Positions 33,282-41,557 of a stretch of 64,000 bases of DNA are shown piece after piece. Position 1 is the first letter of the stretch, and each line of letters starts with the position of its first letter. The stretch spans positions 12,709 to 76,708 of the forward strand of contig DASZMN010000126.1 in the NCBI GenBank assembly GCA_035551835.1, given 5' to 3'. Below the pieces are notes generated by a model. That model ran no database searches. It was not told where the DNA came from and worked only from the letters and a program-made list of their open reading frames with translations. Both the position numbers and the translations under genes were made by a program. This stretch comes from Bog-473 sp035551835. Its GTDB lineage: Bacteria; Actinomycetota; Acidimicrobiia; Acidimicrobiales; RAAP-2.

Positions 33282-34831
33282 CCACGTTGATGACGGTGGA
33301 GCACACCGGCGAAACCCCTCAAGCCGGGGCCAACTTCGACCGGCGGTGGTGGATTCTGGCTGTGTTGGGGATTGCGCAGCTGATGGTGATCCTCGACGGC
33401 ACGATCGTGAACATTGCCCTCCCGAGCGCCCAGCACGATCTGCACTTCTCCAACGCGGATCGTCAGTGGATCGTCACCGCCTATTCGCTCGCCTTCGGAA
33501 GTCTGCTCCTGCTCGGTGGCCGAATCGGCGACATGATCGGGCGCAAGCGGGCGCTCGTCATTGGACTGGTCGGCTTCGCCGTGGCGTCGGCCATCGGCGG
33601 TGCCTCGGTCAACTTCTCAATGCTGGTCATCGCCCGGACCATCCAGGGCGCCTTCGGCGCCCTGCTCGCCCCGTCCGTGCTGGCGCTCTTGACCACGACC
33701 TTCACCGATCCCGGTGAGCGTGGCCGGGCATTCGGGATTTACGGCGCCATCGCCGGCGCGGGTGGCGCGCTCGGACTCCTTCTCGGTGGCATCCTCACCT
33801 CGTACGCGTCATGGCGATGGACGCTCTTCGTCAACCTGGCCTTTGCCGCCAGCGCCATCCTCGGTGCCCTGTTGTGGTTGAAGAACGATCGGGGAGCCGA
33901 CCACGACCCGCTGGACCTGCCCGGCCTGTTCCTGGTCGCCGGGGGGCTGTTCTCGCTCGTATACGGTTTCTCGCACGCCGAGACCACGGCCTGGAGCAAT
34001 CCCTACACGATCGGATTTCTCGTGGCGGGCGTGCTCCTGCTCGTTGCGTTCGCAGCGTTCGAGACCAGGGCGAAGTACCCGTTGCTCCCGCCCCGGGTGG
34101 TGCGCAACCGGACCAGGGGCGGCTCGGTGCTCGCCATGCTGTTCGCGAGCGTTGGGATCTTCGGTGTGTTCTTGTTCTTGACCTACTACCTGCAGGGCAC
34201 GTTGGGGTTCAGCCCGGTGAAGAGCGGCGTCGCCTTCCTCCCCTTGGTCGCCGCGTTGGCCGCGACTGCTCAGGTGGCCAACCTGGTCCTGTTGCCGCGG
34301 GTCGGACCCAAGCCGATCGTGCCCATCGGGTTGCTCGTGAGCGCCGCGGCACTGTTCGGACTGCACCTGGTCGGATTGCATTCTTCCTATGCGACCCACG
34401 TGCTGCCGTATCTCATCGTGCTGGGAATCGGTTTCGGGTTGAGCGTCGCCCCCTCGTTCAGCACCGGTACCCTCGGGCTGGCACCTCGGGACGCCGGCGT
34501 GGGATCGGCCACACTCAACACGGCCCAACAGGTTGGGGGCTCCATCGGGACCGCACTTCTGAACACCTTGGCTGCGAGCGCGGCATCGTCCTACCTGGTC
34601 GGCCGGGCCAAGACTCTGGCCAATGTCCAGGCCGCACTGCTGCACAGCTACACGACGGCGTTCCTGTGGTCCGCCTCGATCTTCGTCGCCGGCGCCGTCG
34701 TCGCGGGCCTCGTGCTCAGGCGCGGCGGCCTGGCCGAACTCTCCGCCGACGTCCCGATCGCCAAAGCCGAACCCGGTTCCAAGGAACGGCATCGCATCCA
34801 CGTTGTGAGGGTGCGGGTGGGCTGCCGGTGA
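33278..34831 (+). CDS. MFS multidrug transporter, DHA2 (EmrB/QacA) family
   Basis: This 517-aa protein has about 14 membrane helices. DHA2 hallmarks are 'ILDGTIVNIALPSAQHDLHFSNADRQWIVTAYSLAFGSLLLLGGRIGDMIGRKR' (motif D1 and motif A), 'RTIQGAFGALLAPSVLALLTTTF' (motif B) and 'GAIAGAGGALGLLLGGILTSYASWRWTLFVN' (motif C, antiport). It likely exports a toxic organic compound in exchange for protons. It lies in the MarR/isochorismatase cluster, so it may remove the compound sensed by MarR. The Shine-Dalgarno is GAGGAG. The C-terminal 30 residues are polar and Arg-rich. Confidence 0.9.
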   Translation: MTTLMTVEHTGETPQAGANFDRRWWILAVLGIAQLMVILDGTIVNIALPSAQHDLHFSNADRQWIVTAYSLAFGSLLLLGGRIGDMIGRKRALVIGLVGFAVASAIGGASVNFSMLVIARTIQGAFGALLAPSVLALLTTTFTDPGERGRAFGIYGAIAGAGGALGLLLGGILTSYASWRWTLFVNLAFAASAILGALLWLKNDRGADHDPLDLPGLFLVAGGLFSLVYGFSHAETTAWSNPYTIGFLVAGVLLLVAFAAFETRAKYPLLPPRVVRNRTRGGSVLAMLFASVGIFGVFLFLTYYLQGTLGFSPVKSGVAFLPLVAALAATAQVANLVLLPRVGPKPIVPIGLLVSAAALFGLHLVGLHSSYATHVLPYLIVLGIGFGLSVAPSFSTGTLGLAPRDAGVGSATLNTAQQVGGSIGTALLNTLAASAASSYLVGRAKTLANVQAALLHSYTTAFLWSASIFVAGAVVAGLVLRRGGLAELSADVPIAKAEPGSKERHRIHVVRVRVGCR

Positions 34832-34882
34832 CGAACCGGTGTGATCGGCGACCGAGCGAGGCGTCGCCGTTCGCGGGGATCG

Positions 34883-35341
34883 CTAGACGTCTTCCAGGCG
34901 ATCCGCCACGGCGGACAACGCCGCCGCAACGGGCTTGATCTGCGCCGTGTCCAGGTGATCGAGGAAGCGAGAACGGACGCTGGTGAGGTGGACCGGCCAG
35001 GCCGCCCGGAGCTTCGCCATGCCCCGTGGCGTCAATCGGGCCACGTTGCCTCGAGCATCGGTGGAGCTGGCAACCTTCGTCACCAGAGAACGCGTCTGGA
35101 GGTCGTCGACCAGCCGCGTCACCCGGCTCGGTGACAATCCGGTTGCACTGGCCAAGTCGCTCATCCGGAGCTCGCGATTGGGCGCCTCGGACAGGTGCAT
35201 GAGTGTCGTGTAATCGCTTGCGCTCACGCCTGCACCGCGCATCAGGTCGGAATCGAGGTCCCGAGGGAGGATCTTGACGATGCGCATGAGTGCTCGCCAG
35301 AGAACCTCCTCCGCCGGGGAGAGCGACGCGGCCTTCTTCAT
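34883..35341 (-). CDS. MarR family transcriptional regulator (copy 2)
   Basis: This 152-aa protein is clearly a duplicate of the regulator at 31639-32097. The two share 'LSPAEE.LWRALM.IVK.LPR.LD.DL', 'SEAPNRELRM.DLASA..LS.SR.TRLVDDLQ.RSLVTKVASSTDARGNVARLTP.GMAKL.AAWP'. Recognition-helix changes are small (SPSRVTRLVDDL against SASRMTRLVDDL), so both probably read the same operator. The start is ATG 35341, with TACCTT (35349-35354, minus) 7 nt upstream: leaderless. It lies downstream of an AlkA-type gene on the same strand. Confidence 0.88.
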   Translation of the reverse strand: MKKAASLSPAEEVLWRALMRIVKILPRDLDSDLMRGAGVSASDYTTLMHLSEAPNRELRMSDLASATGLSPSRVTRLVDDLQTRSLVTKVASSTDARGNVARLTPRGMAKLRAAWPVHLTSVRSRFLDHLDTAQIKPVAAALSAVADRLEDV

Positions 35342-35348
35342 GGACGCC

Positions 35349-35372
35349 AAGGTAACTTGCTCGTCGAAGCAT
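35349..35372 (-). promoter_or_regulatory. Promoter and operator of MarR copy 2
   Basis: Read on the minus strand, ATGCTTCGACGAGCAAGT is followed by TACCTT and 7 nt later the ATG. Compared with the copy 1 promoter it keeps TGCTTC, AC and GCAAGTTA in register, including the two-base spacing between GCAA and the -10 box. This fits autoregulation by a shared site. Confidence 0.55.
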
Positions 35373-35475
35373 CTGTGGGAGGGTCCCCCGGACGCGCCCC
35401 GTTCTCTCCTCGGGGAAGGCCGCTGGAGGCTCCTGCTTCGGTCTGTGTGACTGGGAACAGAACACGGGAGCCGAT

Positions 35476-35502
35476 GTGCTTGCCAACGCAACTTCTGAGG
35501 AC
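35476..35502 (+). promoter_or_regulatory. Relic fourth copy of the MarR operator region
   Basis: GTGCTTGCCAACGCAA (35476-35491) matches the operator at 32225 in 13 of 16 positions. It is followed by CTTCTGAGGACG, which repeats the TTCTGAGGACG next to the copy 1 regulator start, except that the TA of the -10 box is missing. No regulator gene follows on the plus strand. It looks like the decayed promoter end of a third regulator copy. Confidence 0.45.
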
Positions 35503-35553
35503 GCTCACTCGGGGTGTGGCCGGCGGCTGTCGGGCGGGAGGCGGAACCCCGCT

Positions 35554-36222
35554 TCAAAGGTCGTCGGGCTCGAACACCGCGGAGAACAGGTACGAGGTGG
35601 CCAGGCTGCGGTACGGACGCCACTTCTCGGCGAGCCCCAGGACCTCGTCCTGGCTTGGCAGATGATCGAGGTGGTAGGCGCTCCGCACCGCTTTGCGCAA
35701 CGCGAGGTCTCCTGGGAGGACGACGTCCTCGCGTCGCAGGGCCACGAGCAGCGCCCCCTGCGCGGTCCACGGCCCGATGCCCGGGACCGCCGTCAGCGCA
35801 GTGATGAAATCCTCGTCTGACATCCCGGTCAGCCGCGCCACGTCCAGGCGGCCATCGGTCAGGCGTTCGGCGAGATCCCGGAGCGTGTTGACCTTGCGCC
35901 ACGAGAACCCCGCCGCTCGCAGATCACCCGGTGTGGCCGCCAAGAGCTCTTCGGGCGACGGTAGGTGTTCCCCAAAGAGCGCCGTCACCCGCTCGAGGGT
36001 TCGGCGCGTTGCCGCGACTGAAAGTTGTTGGCCCGCGACCTGGAAGAGAAGGGACCCGAAGAGGGTCATCGGTGGGAGCTCGTCCAGCCACGCGTGCGGG
36101 TCGAAGTCCGGCCGACGTTCGATGAGCCCTCCGATCACGGGATCGGCGGAGCGGAGGTGTTCCTGGGCGCGCCGCAGTTGGGCGGCGCGGCCACCGGCGC
36201 GCGGTCGAGGTGGCGCGCTCAT
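35554..36222 (-). CDS. DNA-3-methyladenine glycosylase (AlkA/HhH-GPD family)
   Basis: This 222-aa base-excision enzyme has the HhH-GPD fold: 'LFGSLLFQVAGQQLSVAATRRTLERVTALFG', the helix-hairpin-helix 'LTAVPGIGPWTAQGALLVAL' (G-x-G-P-W-T-A) and the catalytic Asp in 'DVVLPGDLALRKAV'. It should excise alkylated purines. It lacks the N-terminal Ada-type domain of long AlkA forms. The start is ATG 36222 with GAAGG at 6-nt spacing; an in-frame ATG at 36291 would add 23 low-complexity residues. A short basic reading frame overlaps its start (see 36219-36269). Confidence 0.88.
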   Translation of the reverse strand: MSAPPRPRAGGRAAQLRRAQEHLRSADPVIGGLIERRPDFDPHAWLDELPPMTLFGSLLFQVAGQQLSVAATRRTLERVTALFGEHLPSPEELLAATPGDLRAAGFSWRKVNTLRDLAERLTDGRLDVARLTGMSDEDFITALTAVPGIGPWTAQGALLVALRREDVVLPGDLALRKAVRSAYHLDHLPSQDEVLGLAEKWRPYRSLATSYLFSAVFEPDDL

Positions 36223-36269
36223 TGGGACCTTCGGCGCGGTTGCGTCCGGCGCTGACGCCGTTGGGTCAT
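36219..36269 (-). CDS. Possible 16-residue basic leader peptide coupled to the AlkA-type gene
   Basis: ATG 36269 follows an excellent AAAGGAG Shine-Dalgarno at 8-nt spacing and reads MTQRRQRRTQPRRRSQ before a TGA that overlaps the AlkA ATG (ATGA). The strong ribosome site in front of a tiny Arg/Gln peptide, coupled to the next start, suggests a translated leader. It may also be that the site serves the enzyme through re-initiation only. Confidence 0.35.
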   Translation of the reverse strand: MTQRRQRRTQPRRRSQ

Positions 36270-36371
36270 GACAGCCGCTCCTTTCGACCATCGGTCTACC
36301 CGCGATCCACCACCCGGTGACCGACCGTGCGATCGGGTTCCCGAGAGGCCCGAGAGAAAGGGAGAGCGACG

Positions 36372-36966
36372 ATGACCAACGACCTGGGTGTCTGGAAGGC
36401 CGAGGACTGCGCCTTGGGTTGATCGACTACCAGAAGGAGATGTTCGAGGTCATCCGATCGGAAACGATGCTGACTTGGTGGAGCTGCACGTCCGGCTCCT
36501 TGCTAAGACCGCAAAGGCCTTCGGCATGCCGATCGTGCTGTCGACGGTGGGCGTCGGGTATGGCTGCAACGGACCGACGCTCCCGTCGATCCTGTCCGAG
36601 CTCGACGGCACCGAGCCGATCGATCGCGCGTCGATGAACGCCTTCGAGGGACCCGGCGTTTCGCGAAGCAGTGCAGGCCACGGGGCGCAAGCGTCTGATC
36701 GTCGGTGGGCTCCACACAGAGATCTGCCTCCCCTTCGCGACCGTACGAGCGTTGAAAGACGGATACGACGTGCTGTACGTGACCGACGGCCCTCGCGGTG
36801 GTCACCGAGTTGTTCCGTGACTGGTCGGGACCGCTCGCCGCGCCAGCCTCGAAACGATCCACTGGTGCTTCAGGGAGGTCCCGAACCGAACCTGACCGAC
36901 CAGATCGGCGTCGGGGACGCAGAGAAGGTCGCAGCAGCAGCAGCAGCAGCAGCAGAGGTGTCCTGA
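36372..36966 (+). pseudogene. Frameshifted isochorismatase-family gene (decayed second copy)
   Basis: Pieces of an isochorismatase-family protein lie in three frames in the right order. They are MTNDLGVWKAEDCAL (frame of 36372, stop at 36420), 'GLIDYQKEMFEVIRSE' (+2 frame) and 'ADLVELHVRLLAKTAKAFGMPIVLSTVGVGYGCNGPTLPSILSELDG' (next frame). Then come 'AFREAVQATGRKRLIVGGLHTEICLPFATVRALKDGYDVLYVTDG' with the catalytic Cys, and a shifted, shortened end. At least four frame changes and a deletion after the Cys segment inactivate it. It is paralogous to the intact gene at 32357. A (GCA)8 run lies near its 3' end. Confidence 0.85.
36931..36954 (+). repeat. (GCA)8 trinucleotide microsatellite
   Basis: Eight perfect GCA units lie at the 3' end of the isochorismatase pseudogene, encoding an Ala run in the remaining open frame. 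Such a run is unusual in this otherwise repeat-poor DNA and is prone to slippage, fitting a sequence no longer under coding selection. Confidence 0.9.
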
Positions 36967-37009
36967 GGTCACCGGCCCGCTGCCGCCAGGAAGGGTCGGC
37001 CGTCCTCCC

Positions 37010-38374
37010 TCAGCGCGTCAGTCGCCACCACACCCCGGGGGCCGACAGGGCGCCTGCGGTGCGCAACTCGACCTGAGCGGAACGGGACCCGATCGCGGCG
37101 TGCAGCGTGCCGACTCGGGTCCCCGCCGGCAGCGCCCCGTGCAGCGCGGCCGATCGCGCCGCGATCGTGACGGTGAGACCCGGCCACCCGACCACGTTGA
37201 TCGGGCTCGCCACCGTGACCGGCGCCGAACTGCCCCAGGCCGTGTCGACCTCGCCCACCTTCTGGCCGGGCGTGAAGACGGTGAAGCTGTGCAGCGCGGC
37301 GAAGACGCTCTTGACCAAGACGTCACCTGCGTCGACGGCCGCCGTGTTCGGCCCCAACGCTCCGCCGGGCTGCCCCAGGACGGCGCCCACCACCGTCACC
37401 ACCTTCCCGCCGACATTCTGTTGTGCGGCGACGAGATAACAGCCCTTCGCGCTCGAGTCGGACCCGGTCTTGAGGCCGATGATCCCGTCCTGCCCGAGGT
37501 CGAAGTTGAGGTTGTAGACGGCGGCGGTCATCATCGGAATGGGAACGCTCGTCTGACCCAACGAGACGATCTGTTGGAGGACCGGGACCGACAACGCTGC
37601 CTCACCGAGGCGCACGAGGTCCTCCGCCGTGCTGGTCGTTGCCGGATCGATGCCGCTCGGGTCCGTGATGTGTGTCGAGGAGAGGCCGAGCTTGAGCGCG
37701 GCCGCGTTCATCTTGGCGACGAAGGCCGCGCTGGTCCCCGCGTCCCAGTCGGCCAGCAGGGTTGCCATGTCGGCACCTGAGTCGATCAACATCCCCTCGA
37801 GCGCCTGCAGCTCGGTGAGCGACTCGCCCGCGGCGACCGGCACCTCTGATTGCTGGTTCGCCTGCCCCGACTGAAAGGCCGCCACGGTGTCGCTCGTGAC
37901 CGGGATCATCGGGCCGTCGTCTCCGGGCGACAGTCGATGGTCGGACAAGACCACGTACGCGGTCAACACGTCGGTCAGACCCGCGACCGGAACGGGCTGG
38001 ACTCCTCGCACCTGACCGAGCACACCGGTGCCCTCGACGCTCGCTGCGGCCTCACCGGCGCTCGGCCAGGCAAAGGATGGCGCCGCTCCGGGTAGGCGAA
38101 CGCCGATGGTGTGCAGGGTGATGGAAGGCAGGGGTCGCACCCATTGCGCGATGGCGCCGGCGAAGAGTGCGAGCACGATGAGTGTGGCTCCCCAGACGAG
38201 GAGGCGCCGCCGCCGTCGCAGGGACCGGAGCCCACGGATGATCTCGAGCTCGTCGTCGCTCGGGGGCGGCAACCGTTTGCCGAGCTCAGTCAGTCGCTCC
38301 TCGTTTCCTTGCGGCAGCGCCCGGCCTCGGGCGTGTGCCGGACCCTTGCGCTGCTCCGGGCTGGCCCCCTCCAT
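37010..38374 (-). CDS. PBP5-like D-alanyl-D-alanine carboxypeptidase homologue lacking the catalytic SxxK
   Basis: This 454-aa protein has a ~55-residue cytoplasmic N-terminus, a membrane helix (about 58-77) and a peptidase S11-type domain. The usual S-x-x-K motif is replaced by GLTD at 132-135 in 'PVAGLTDVLTAYVVLSDH' (Ser to Gly, Lys to Asp). The SxN motif is SGA (199-201). KTG survives at 302-304 (GLKTGSDSSAKGCY). The beta-rich C-terminal domain is present. It cannot act as a serine DD-peptidase and probably binds peptidoglycan or partners. The start is ATG 38374 with TAGCGT (38382-38387) 7 nt upstream: leaderless. Confidence 0.85.
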   Translation of the reverse strand: MEGASPEQRKGPAHARGRALPQGNEERLTELGKRLPPPSDDELEIIRGLRSLRRRRRLLVWGATLIVLALFAGAIAQWVRPLPSITLHTIGVRLPGAAPSFAWPSAGEAAASVEGTGVLGQVRGVQPVPVAGLTDVLTAYVVLSDHRLSPGDDGPMIPVTSDTVAAFQSGQANQQSEVPVAAGESLTELQALEGMLIDSGADMATLLADWDAGTSAAFVAKMNAAALKLGLSSTHITDPSGIDPATTSTAEDLVRLGEAALSVPVLQQIVSLGQTSVPIPMMTAAVYNLNFDLGQDGIIGLKTGSDSSAKGCYLVAAQQNVGGKVVTVVGAVLGQPGGALGPNTAAVDAGDVLVKSVFAALHSFTVFTPGQKVGEVDTAWGSSAPVTVASPINVVGWPGLTVTIAARSAALHGALPAGTRVGTLHAAIGSRSAQVELRTAGALSAPGVWWRLTR

Positions 38375-38556
38375 GCGGCTAACGCTAAAGCTGCGGGGCA
38401 CGGCGCGTGGTGCACCCCGGGATGCCCGTCCGTTCGAGCGGGCCGAAGAGATCGGGCACGAGCCTCCGGCGCCTCTGACCACTCTTGGGCGGTCAGACCT
38501 CGTAGGGTCGGTGCGGCGTCAGGGCAGCTCAGCTGTCGTGGGACAGGGGGAATGGC

Positions 38557-39753
38557 ATGGCACGAGGCTTGGTCCGGCTCGGCTCGAGCGCGATCACGGT
38601 GGCGGCAGCGGTCGTCGTTTCGACCGGAGTGGCCGGGACGCAGTCAGTCGCCGCGGCCGCCGCACCTTCAAAAGGGACGCCCACGGCCGGGGTGATCGCC
38701 GTCGAGGGCCCGATGACCGGCGAGCAGGCGTCGACGGGCATCGACATGGCCAACGGCGCGCAGCTGGCGGTGGACCAGATCAACGCGGCGGGTGGCATCG
38801 ACGGCGTGCGCCTCACGCTGCTCAAGTTGGACGACAAGGCCACCGCCGCCGGGGGAGTTGCGGCGGCGCACCAGGCCATCGCCGCCCATGCCTTCGCCGT
38901 CGTGGGCCCCTTCAACTCCTCGGTCGGCGTGGCGAACCTCTCCATCTACGCGAAGGCCGGCCTGCCGATCGTGCGGCTGACTTCGAGCGTGAAGACCGAG
39001 GGCCGCGGGGTAACGACGCAGCCGATGGACTCGCAAGTTGCGCCGGTCGAGCTCAAGGAGATCGCGGCGGTGCTGCACGCGACGCGGCCCGCCATCGTCT
39101 ACGACACCTCGACCTACACGTCCGGCATTGCCAAGCAGATGAAGGCCGGCCTCGCGAAGGCCGGCCATCCCGTGGTGGCGATGGTCCCGGTGACGAGCAC
39201 GCAGACCACCTACGCCAATGCGGTCGGGAAAGCAGCGGCGGCCCACCCCGGCCTCCTCTACATCGCCGCCTACGGCACGGAAGCGGGTCAGATCGCGAAG
39301 GCCGCGTCGACGGCCGACACCGGCAAGTGTTTCGTGGACCTGGCAGCCCAAGGCCCGGACTTCGTCGCGGCCGCGACGCAACCGGTTGCGTCGAATTGTC
39401 TTTCCAGCGGGGTGCCGAGCGCAGAGCAGTTTGCCGGGGCGAGCCAGTACGTGACCGCCTACCAGTCCATGTTCCACACGACCCCAGGAACGTGGGGGAC
39501 CTTCACCTACGACTCGGTCCAGGTGCTGGCGAACGCCGTGAGAAAGGCGGGCTGGCATCAGAAGTCGGTGAGCAGCGCCATGGACCACACCCGTAGTTAT
39601 CAGGGCATCACAGGCCCGATCACCATCTCGCCCTCGACCGGGAACCGGGTGCAGAGCACGGTCGTCATCCTCGACGTGAACGGCTCGGGCAACTACGTCA
39701 TCGATCCGCAGTGGGCATCAGCCACCGGATTCCCGTTGCCGAGTGGGAGCTGA
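38557..39753 (+). CDS. ABC transporter substrate-binding protein (LivJ-type), no adjacent permease
   Basis: This 398-aa exported protein has a signal peptide to about residue 35 (SVAAAAAPSKG follows) and a Peripla_BP_6 domain. It has 'AGVIAVEGPMTGEQASTGIDMANGAQLAVDQINAAGGIDGVRLTLLKLDDKATAAGGVAAAHQAIAAHAFAVVGPFNSSVGV' and 'PGTWGTFTYDSVQVLANAVRKAG'. The ligand is unknown. No permease or ATPase gene is next to it, so it may serve a distant Liv system or the one at 22652-26192. 'acaggggg' precedes ATG 38557. It is divergent from the PBP5-like gene. Confidence 0.85.
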   Translation: MARGLVRLGSSAITVAAAVVVSTGVAGTQSVAAAAAPSKGTPTAGVIAVEGPMTGEQASTGIDMANGAQLAVDQINAAGGIDGVRLTLLKLDDKATAAGGVAAAHQAIAAHAFAVVGPFNSSVGVANLSIYAKAGLPIVRLTSSVKTEGRGVTTQPMDSQVAPVELKEIAAVLHATRPAIVYDTSTYTSGIAKQMKAGLAKAGHPVVAMVPVTSTQTTYANAVGKAAAAHPGLLYIAAYGTEAGQIAKAASTADTGKCFVDLAAQGPDFVAAATQPVASNCLSSGVPSAEQFAGASQYVTAYQSMFHTTPGTWGTFTYDSVQVLANAVRKAGWHQKSVSSAMDHTRSYQGITGPITISPSTGNRVQSTVVILDVNGSGNYVIDPQWASATGFPLPSGS

Positions 39754-39765
39754 CTTCTCGCTCCG

Positions 39766-40854
39766 TTACGGCGTTTCGGTTGACAACCTCTCGTCGATCT
39801 CGGCGACCGCCCCCTGCCACTCCTTGCGCACCTCGGTGACCCGGAACCCCAGGGCTTCGTTGATGGCCAGCATGGCGCCGTTGGAAACGGCGTTTCCGGT
39901 GCGGACCCGGGTCACCTCCGGCCTCTCCCGGCGCAGCCGGAGGAGCATGGTCGCCTTGGCCCATTTCGCGAGCCCCAGGCCGCGGTGGTCCGGGTCGGTG
40001 GCGGTGTTCTGCTGGAAGGCCAGACCGGGCTGCCACGGTTCGAAGGTCACCTCCGTGCCGCCCACACACCTGACCTCCGGATCCCGTACGAAGAGCGTCC
40101 ACCGCTGTCGCCACGACTCGACCAGGTGCCGGTCGAGCTGCGCGACCTGTGCCCGGTCGAGGACGACGTCGCCGACCTCGAGGTCGTCGCGGGGCTGCGT
40201 GTTCATGATGCGATGGAAGCGGCACGCGTCGTCGATCATGTGCTCGGGGAACGGTCCGTCCCAGGCCTGCAGCGCGTAGCCCGGGGCCCGGCGGGGACCC
40301 GCGTCGACCCACGACTGCACGCGGCTCCAGTCGACCTCTTCGAGGAGCAGTTCGCTGTTGCGGTTCACGCGGGCGACGCGCCCACCCATGCGGCGCGAGA
40401 ACGCGTCGGCGTCGGAGAAGGCGTCGTAGGTGGACCAGACCAAGGTGGCGCGCCCGTCGGCGCGGGCCTCGCCGGCGACCGCCCTGGCCAGGCGGGAGCC
40501 GACCCCGCGGCGGCGCCACGGCCGGCGTACGTGGACGTAGCTCTCCATGACTCCGGGGTCGGCGGCGGCGTTCGACCAACAGGCGGCGCAGCCGACCGGG
40601 TTGCCGTCGCCGTCCTCGGCGACCCACGTGTGGTCGTCGAACTGCGGCGGCAGGCTGCGGGCGAAGGCCACGTAGGCCCGAAGGGGCTGCGCGTCCGCAC
40701 CGGGGTGACGTTCGGATTCGATCTCTGACTCGACCAGATGCATGGCCGCGAGCTCCGCGTCGGTGCCCGCACGGAACCCCACCCGTCGAACGGTGACGTC
40801 CTTGCGCTCCCCCAGGCCCACCCGCTCATTCTCTGCCGTTCCAGACGTGGCCAC
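39766..40854 (-). CDS. Protein with two GNAT acetyltransferase domains
   Basis: This 362-aa protein contains two tandem GNAT folds. The first has the acetyl-CoA loop 'VHVRRPWRRRGVGSRLARAVAGEARADG' (about 105-133). The second has 'TDPDHRGLGLAKWAKATMLLRLRRERPEV' and 'NAVSNGAMLAINEALGFRV' (about 285-345). This double-GNAT form resembles mycothiol synthase-like enzymes in layout but differs in detail, and the acceptor is unknown. The start GTG 40854 has no clear ribosome site. It ends 13 bp after the convergent binding-protein gene and follows a TetR gene on the same strand. Confidence 0.82.
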   Translation of the reverse strand: MATSGTAENERVGLGERKDVTVRRVGFRAGTDAELAAMHLVESEIESERHPGADAQPLRAYVAFARSLPPQFDDHTWVAEDGDGNPVGCAACWSNAAADPGVMESYVHVRRPWRRRGVGSRLARAVAGEARADGRATLVWSTYDAFSDADAFSRRMGGRVARVNRNSELLLEEVDWSRVQSWVDAGPRRAPGYALQAWDGPFPEHMIDDACRFHRIMNTQPRDDLEVGDVVLDRAQVAQLDRHLVESWRQRWTLFVRDPEVRCVGGTEVTFEPWQPGLAFQQNTATDPDHRGLGLAKWAKATMLLRLRRERPEVTRVRTGNAVSNGAMLAINEALGFRVTEVRKEWQGAVAEIDERLSTETP

Positions 40855-40894
40855 GACACGGGGTGCGCCAGGCGCGATGCGGCCCAGGAGCTCG

Positions 40895-41536
40895 TCAGGC
40901 GAGGACGGTCCGCGCCGCGTCGGCGCGCAGCCCGTCGAGAATCATGCGCAAGAGTCGCCCGGCCTGTTCGGGTTCGATGCTCGCGTTCGTGCACACCGGG
41001 CTCACCAGTTGCATCACGTCTGATCCGCTGATGTCGTCGCGCACGGCGCCGGATTGCTTCGCCCGATCGATCACGAGGTCGAATGACGACTCGAGCAACG
41101 CCCGCGCCCGTGAGCGGAGGTCTGGCTTCTTCTCGAAGGCCAGGTGGAGCTCGTCCAGAAGGGTCTTCTTCGTCCTCGCGTAACGCAGGAACGCGTCGAA
41201 GAAAGCCTCCACCGCCGGCCAGGGCTCGAGCTCGGCGCCAACCCGTTGCGCCGTGTCCCACAGCTCCTGCACGTCCGTCTGGTAGACCGCTTCGACCAGG
41301 TCCAGGCGGTTCGGGAAGTGGCGGTACAGCGTGCCCACCCCGACGCCGGCCTCCTTGGCGATCGCCTCCATCGACGCCGCGCCCCCCTGCGCGGAGAAGA
41401 CGTTCCGGGCGGCCGTCACGAGCAATTCGCGGTTGCGACGTGCGTCGGCGCGCATGGGCCGCTCGCCGGCCCCTTCGATCTCGTGAGCCGCCTGTGCCTC
41501 GGTGCGGTCTCCGGTGCTCTCTGTTTGCGTCGACAT
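40895..41536 (-). CDS. TetR family transcriptional regulator of the adjacent efflux gene
   Basis: This 213-aa protein has the TetR N-terminal domain 'RRNRELLVTAARNVFSAQGGAASMEAIAKEAGVGVGTLYRHFPNRLDLVEAVYQTDV' and a helical ligand domain of the TetR_C_33/SbtR-like type. It is divergent from a DHA2 efflux gene across a ~100-bp gap holding two matching 6-3-6 inverted repeats over the efflux promoter. It is therefore very likely the local repressor, released by a substrate of the pump. The start is ATG 41536 with GGAG at 7 nt; GTG 41539 is in frame. Confidence 0.9.
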   Translation of the reverse strand: MSTQTESTGDRTEAQAAHEIEGAGERPMRADARRNRELLVTAARNVFSAQGGAASMEAIAKEAGVGVGTLYRHFPNRLDLVEAVYQTDVQELWDTAQRVGAELEPWPAVEAFFDAFLRYARTKKTLLDELHLAFEKKPDLRSRARALLESSFDLVIDRAKQSGAVRDDISGSDVMQLVSPVCTNASIEPEQAGRLLRMILDGLRADAARTVLA

Positions 41537-41557
41537 CACATTTCTCCGACGAAAGGG

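Noticed and set aside
31639..37000. The duplicated MarR/hydrolase region as a mobile element.
   Set aside because: No transposase, integrase, terminal inverted repeats or target-site duplications were seen.
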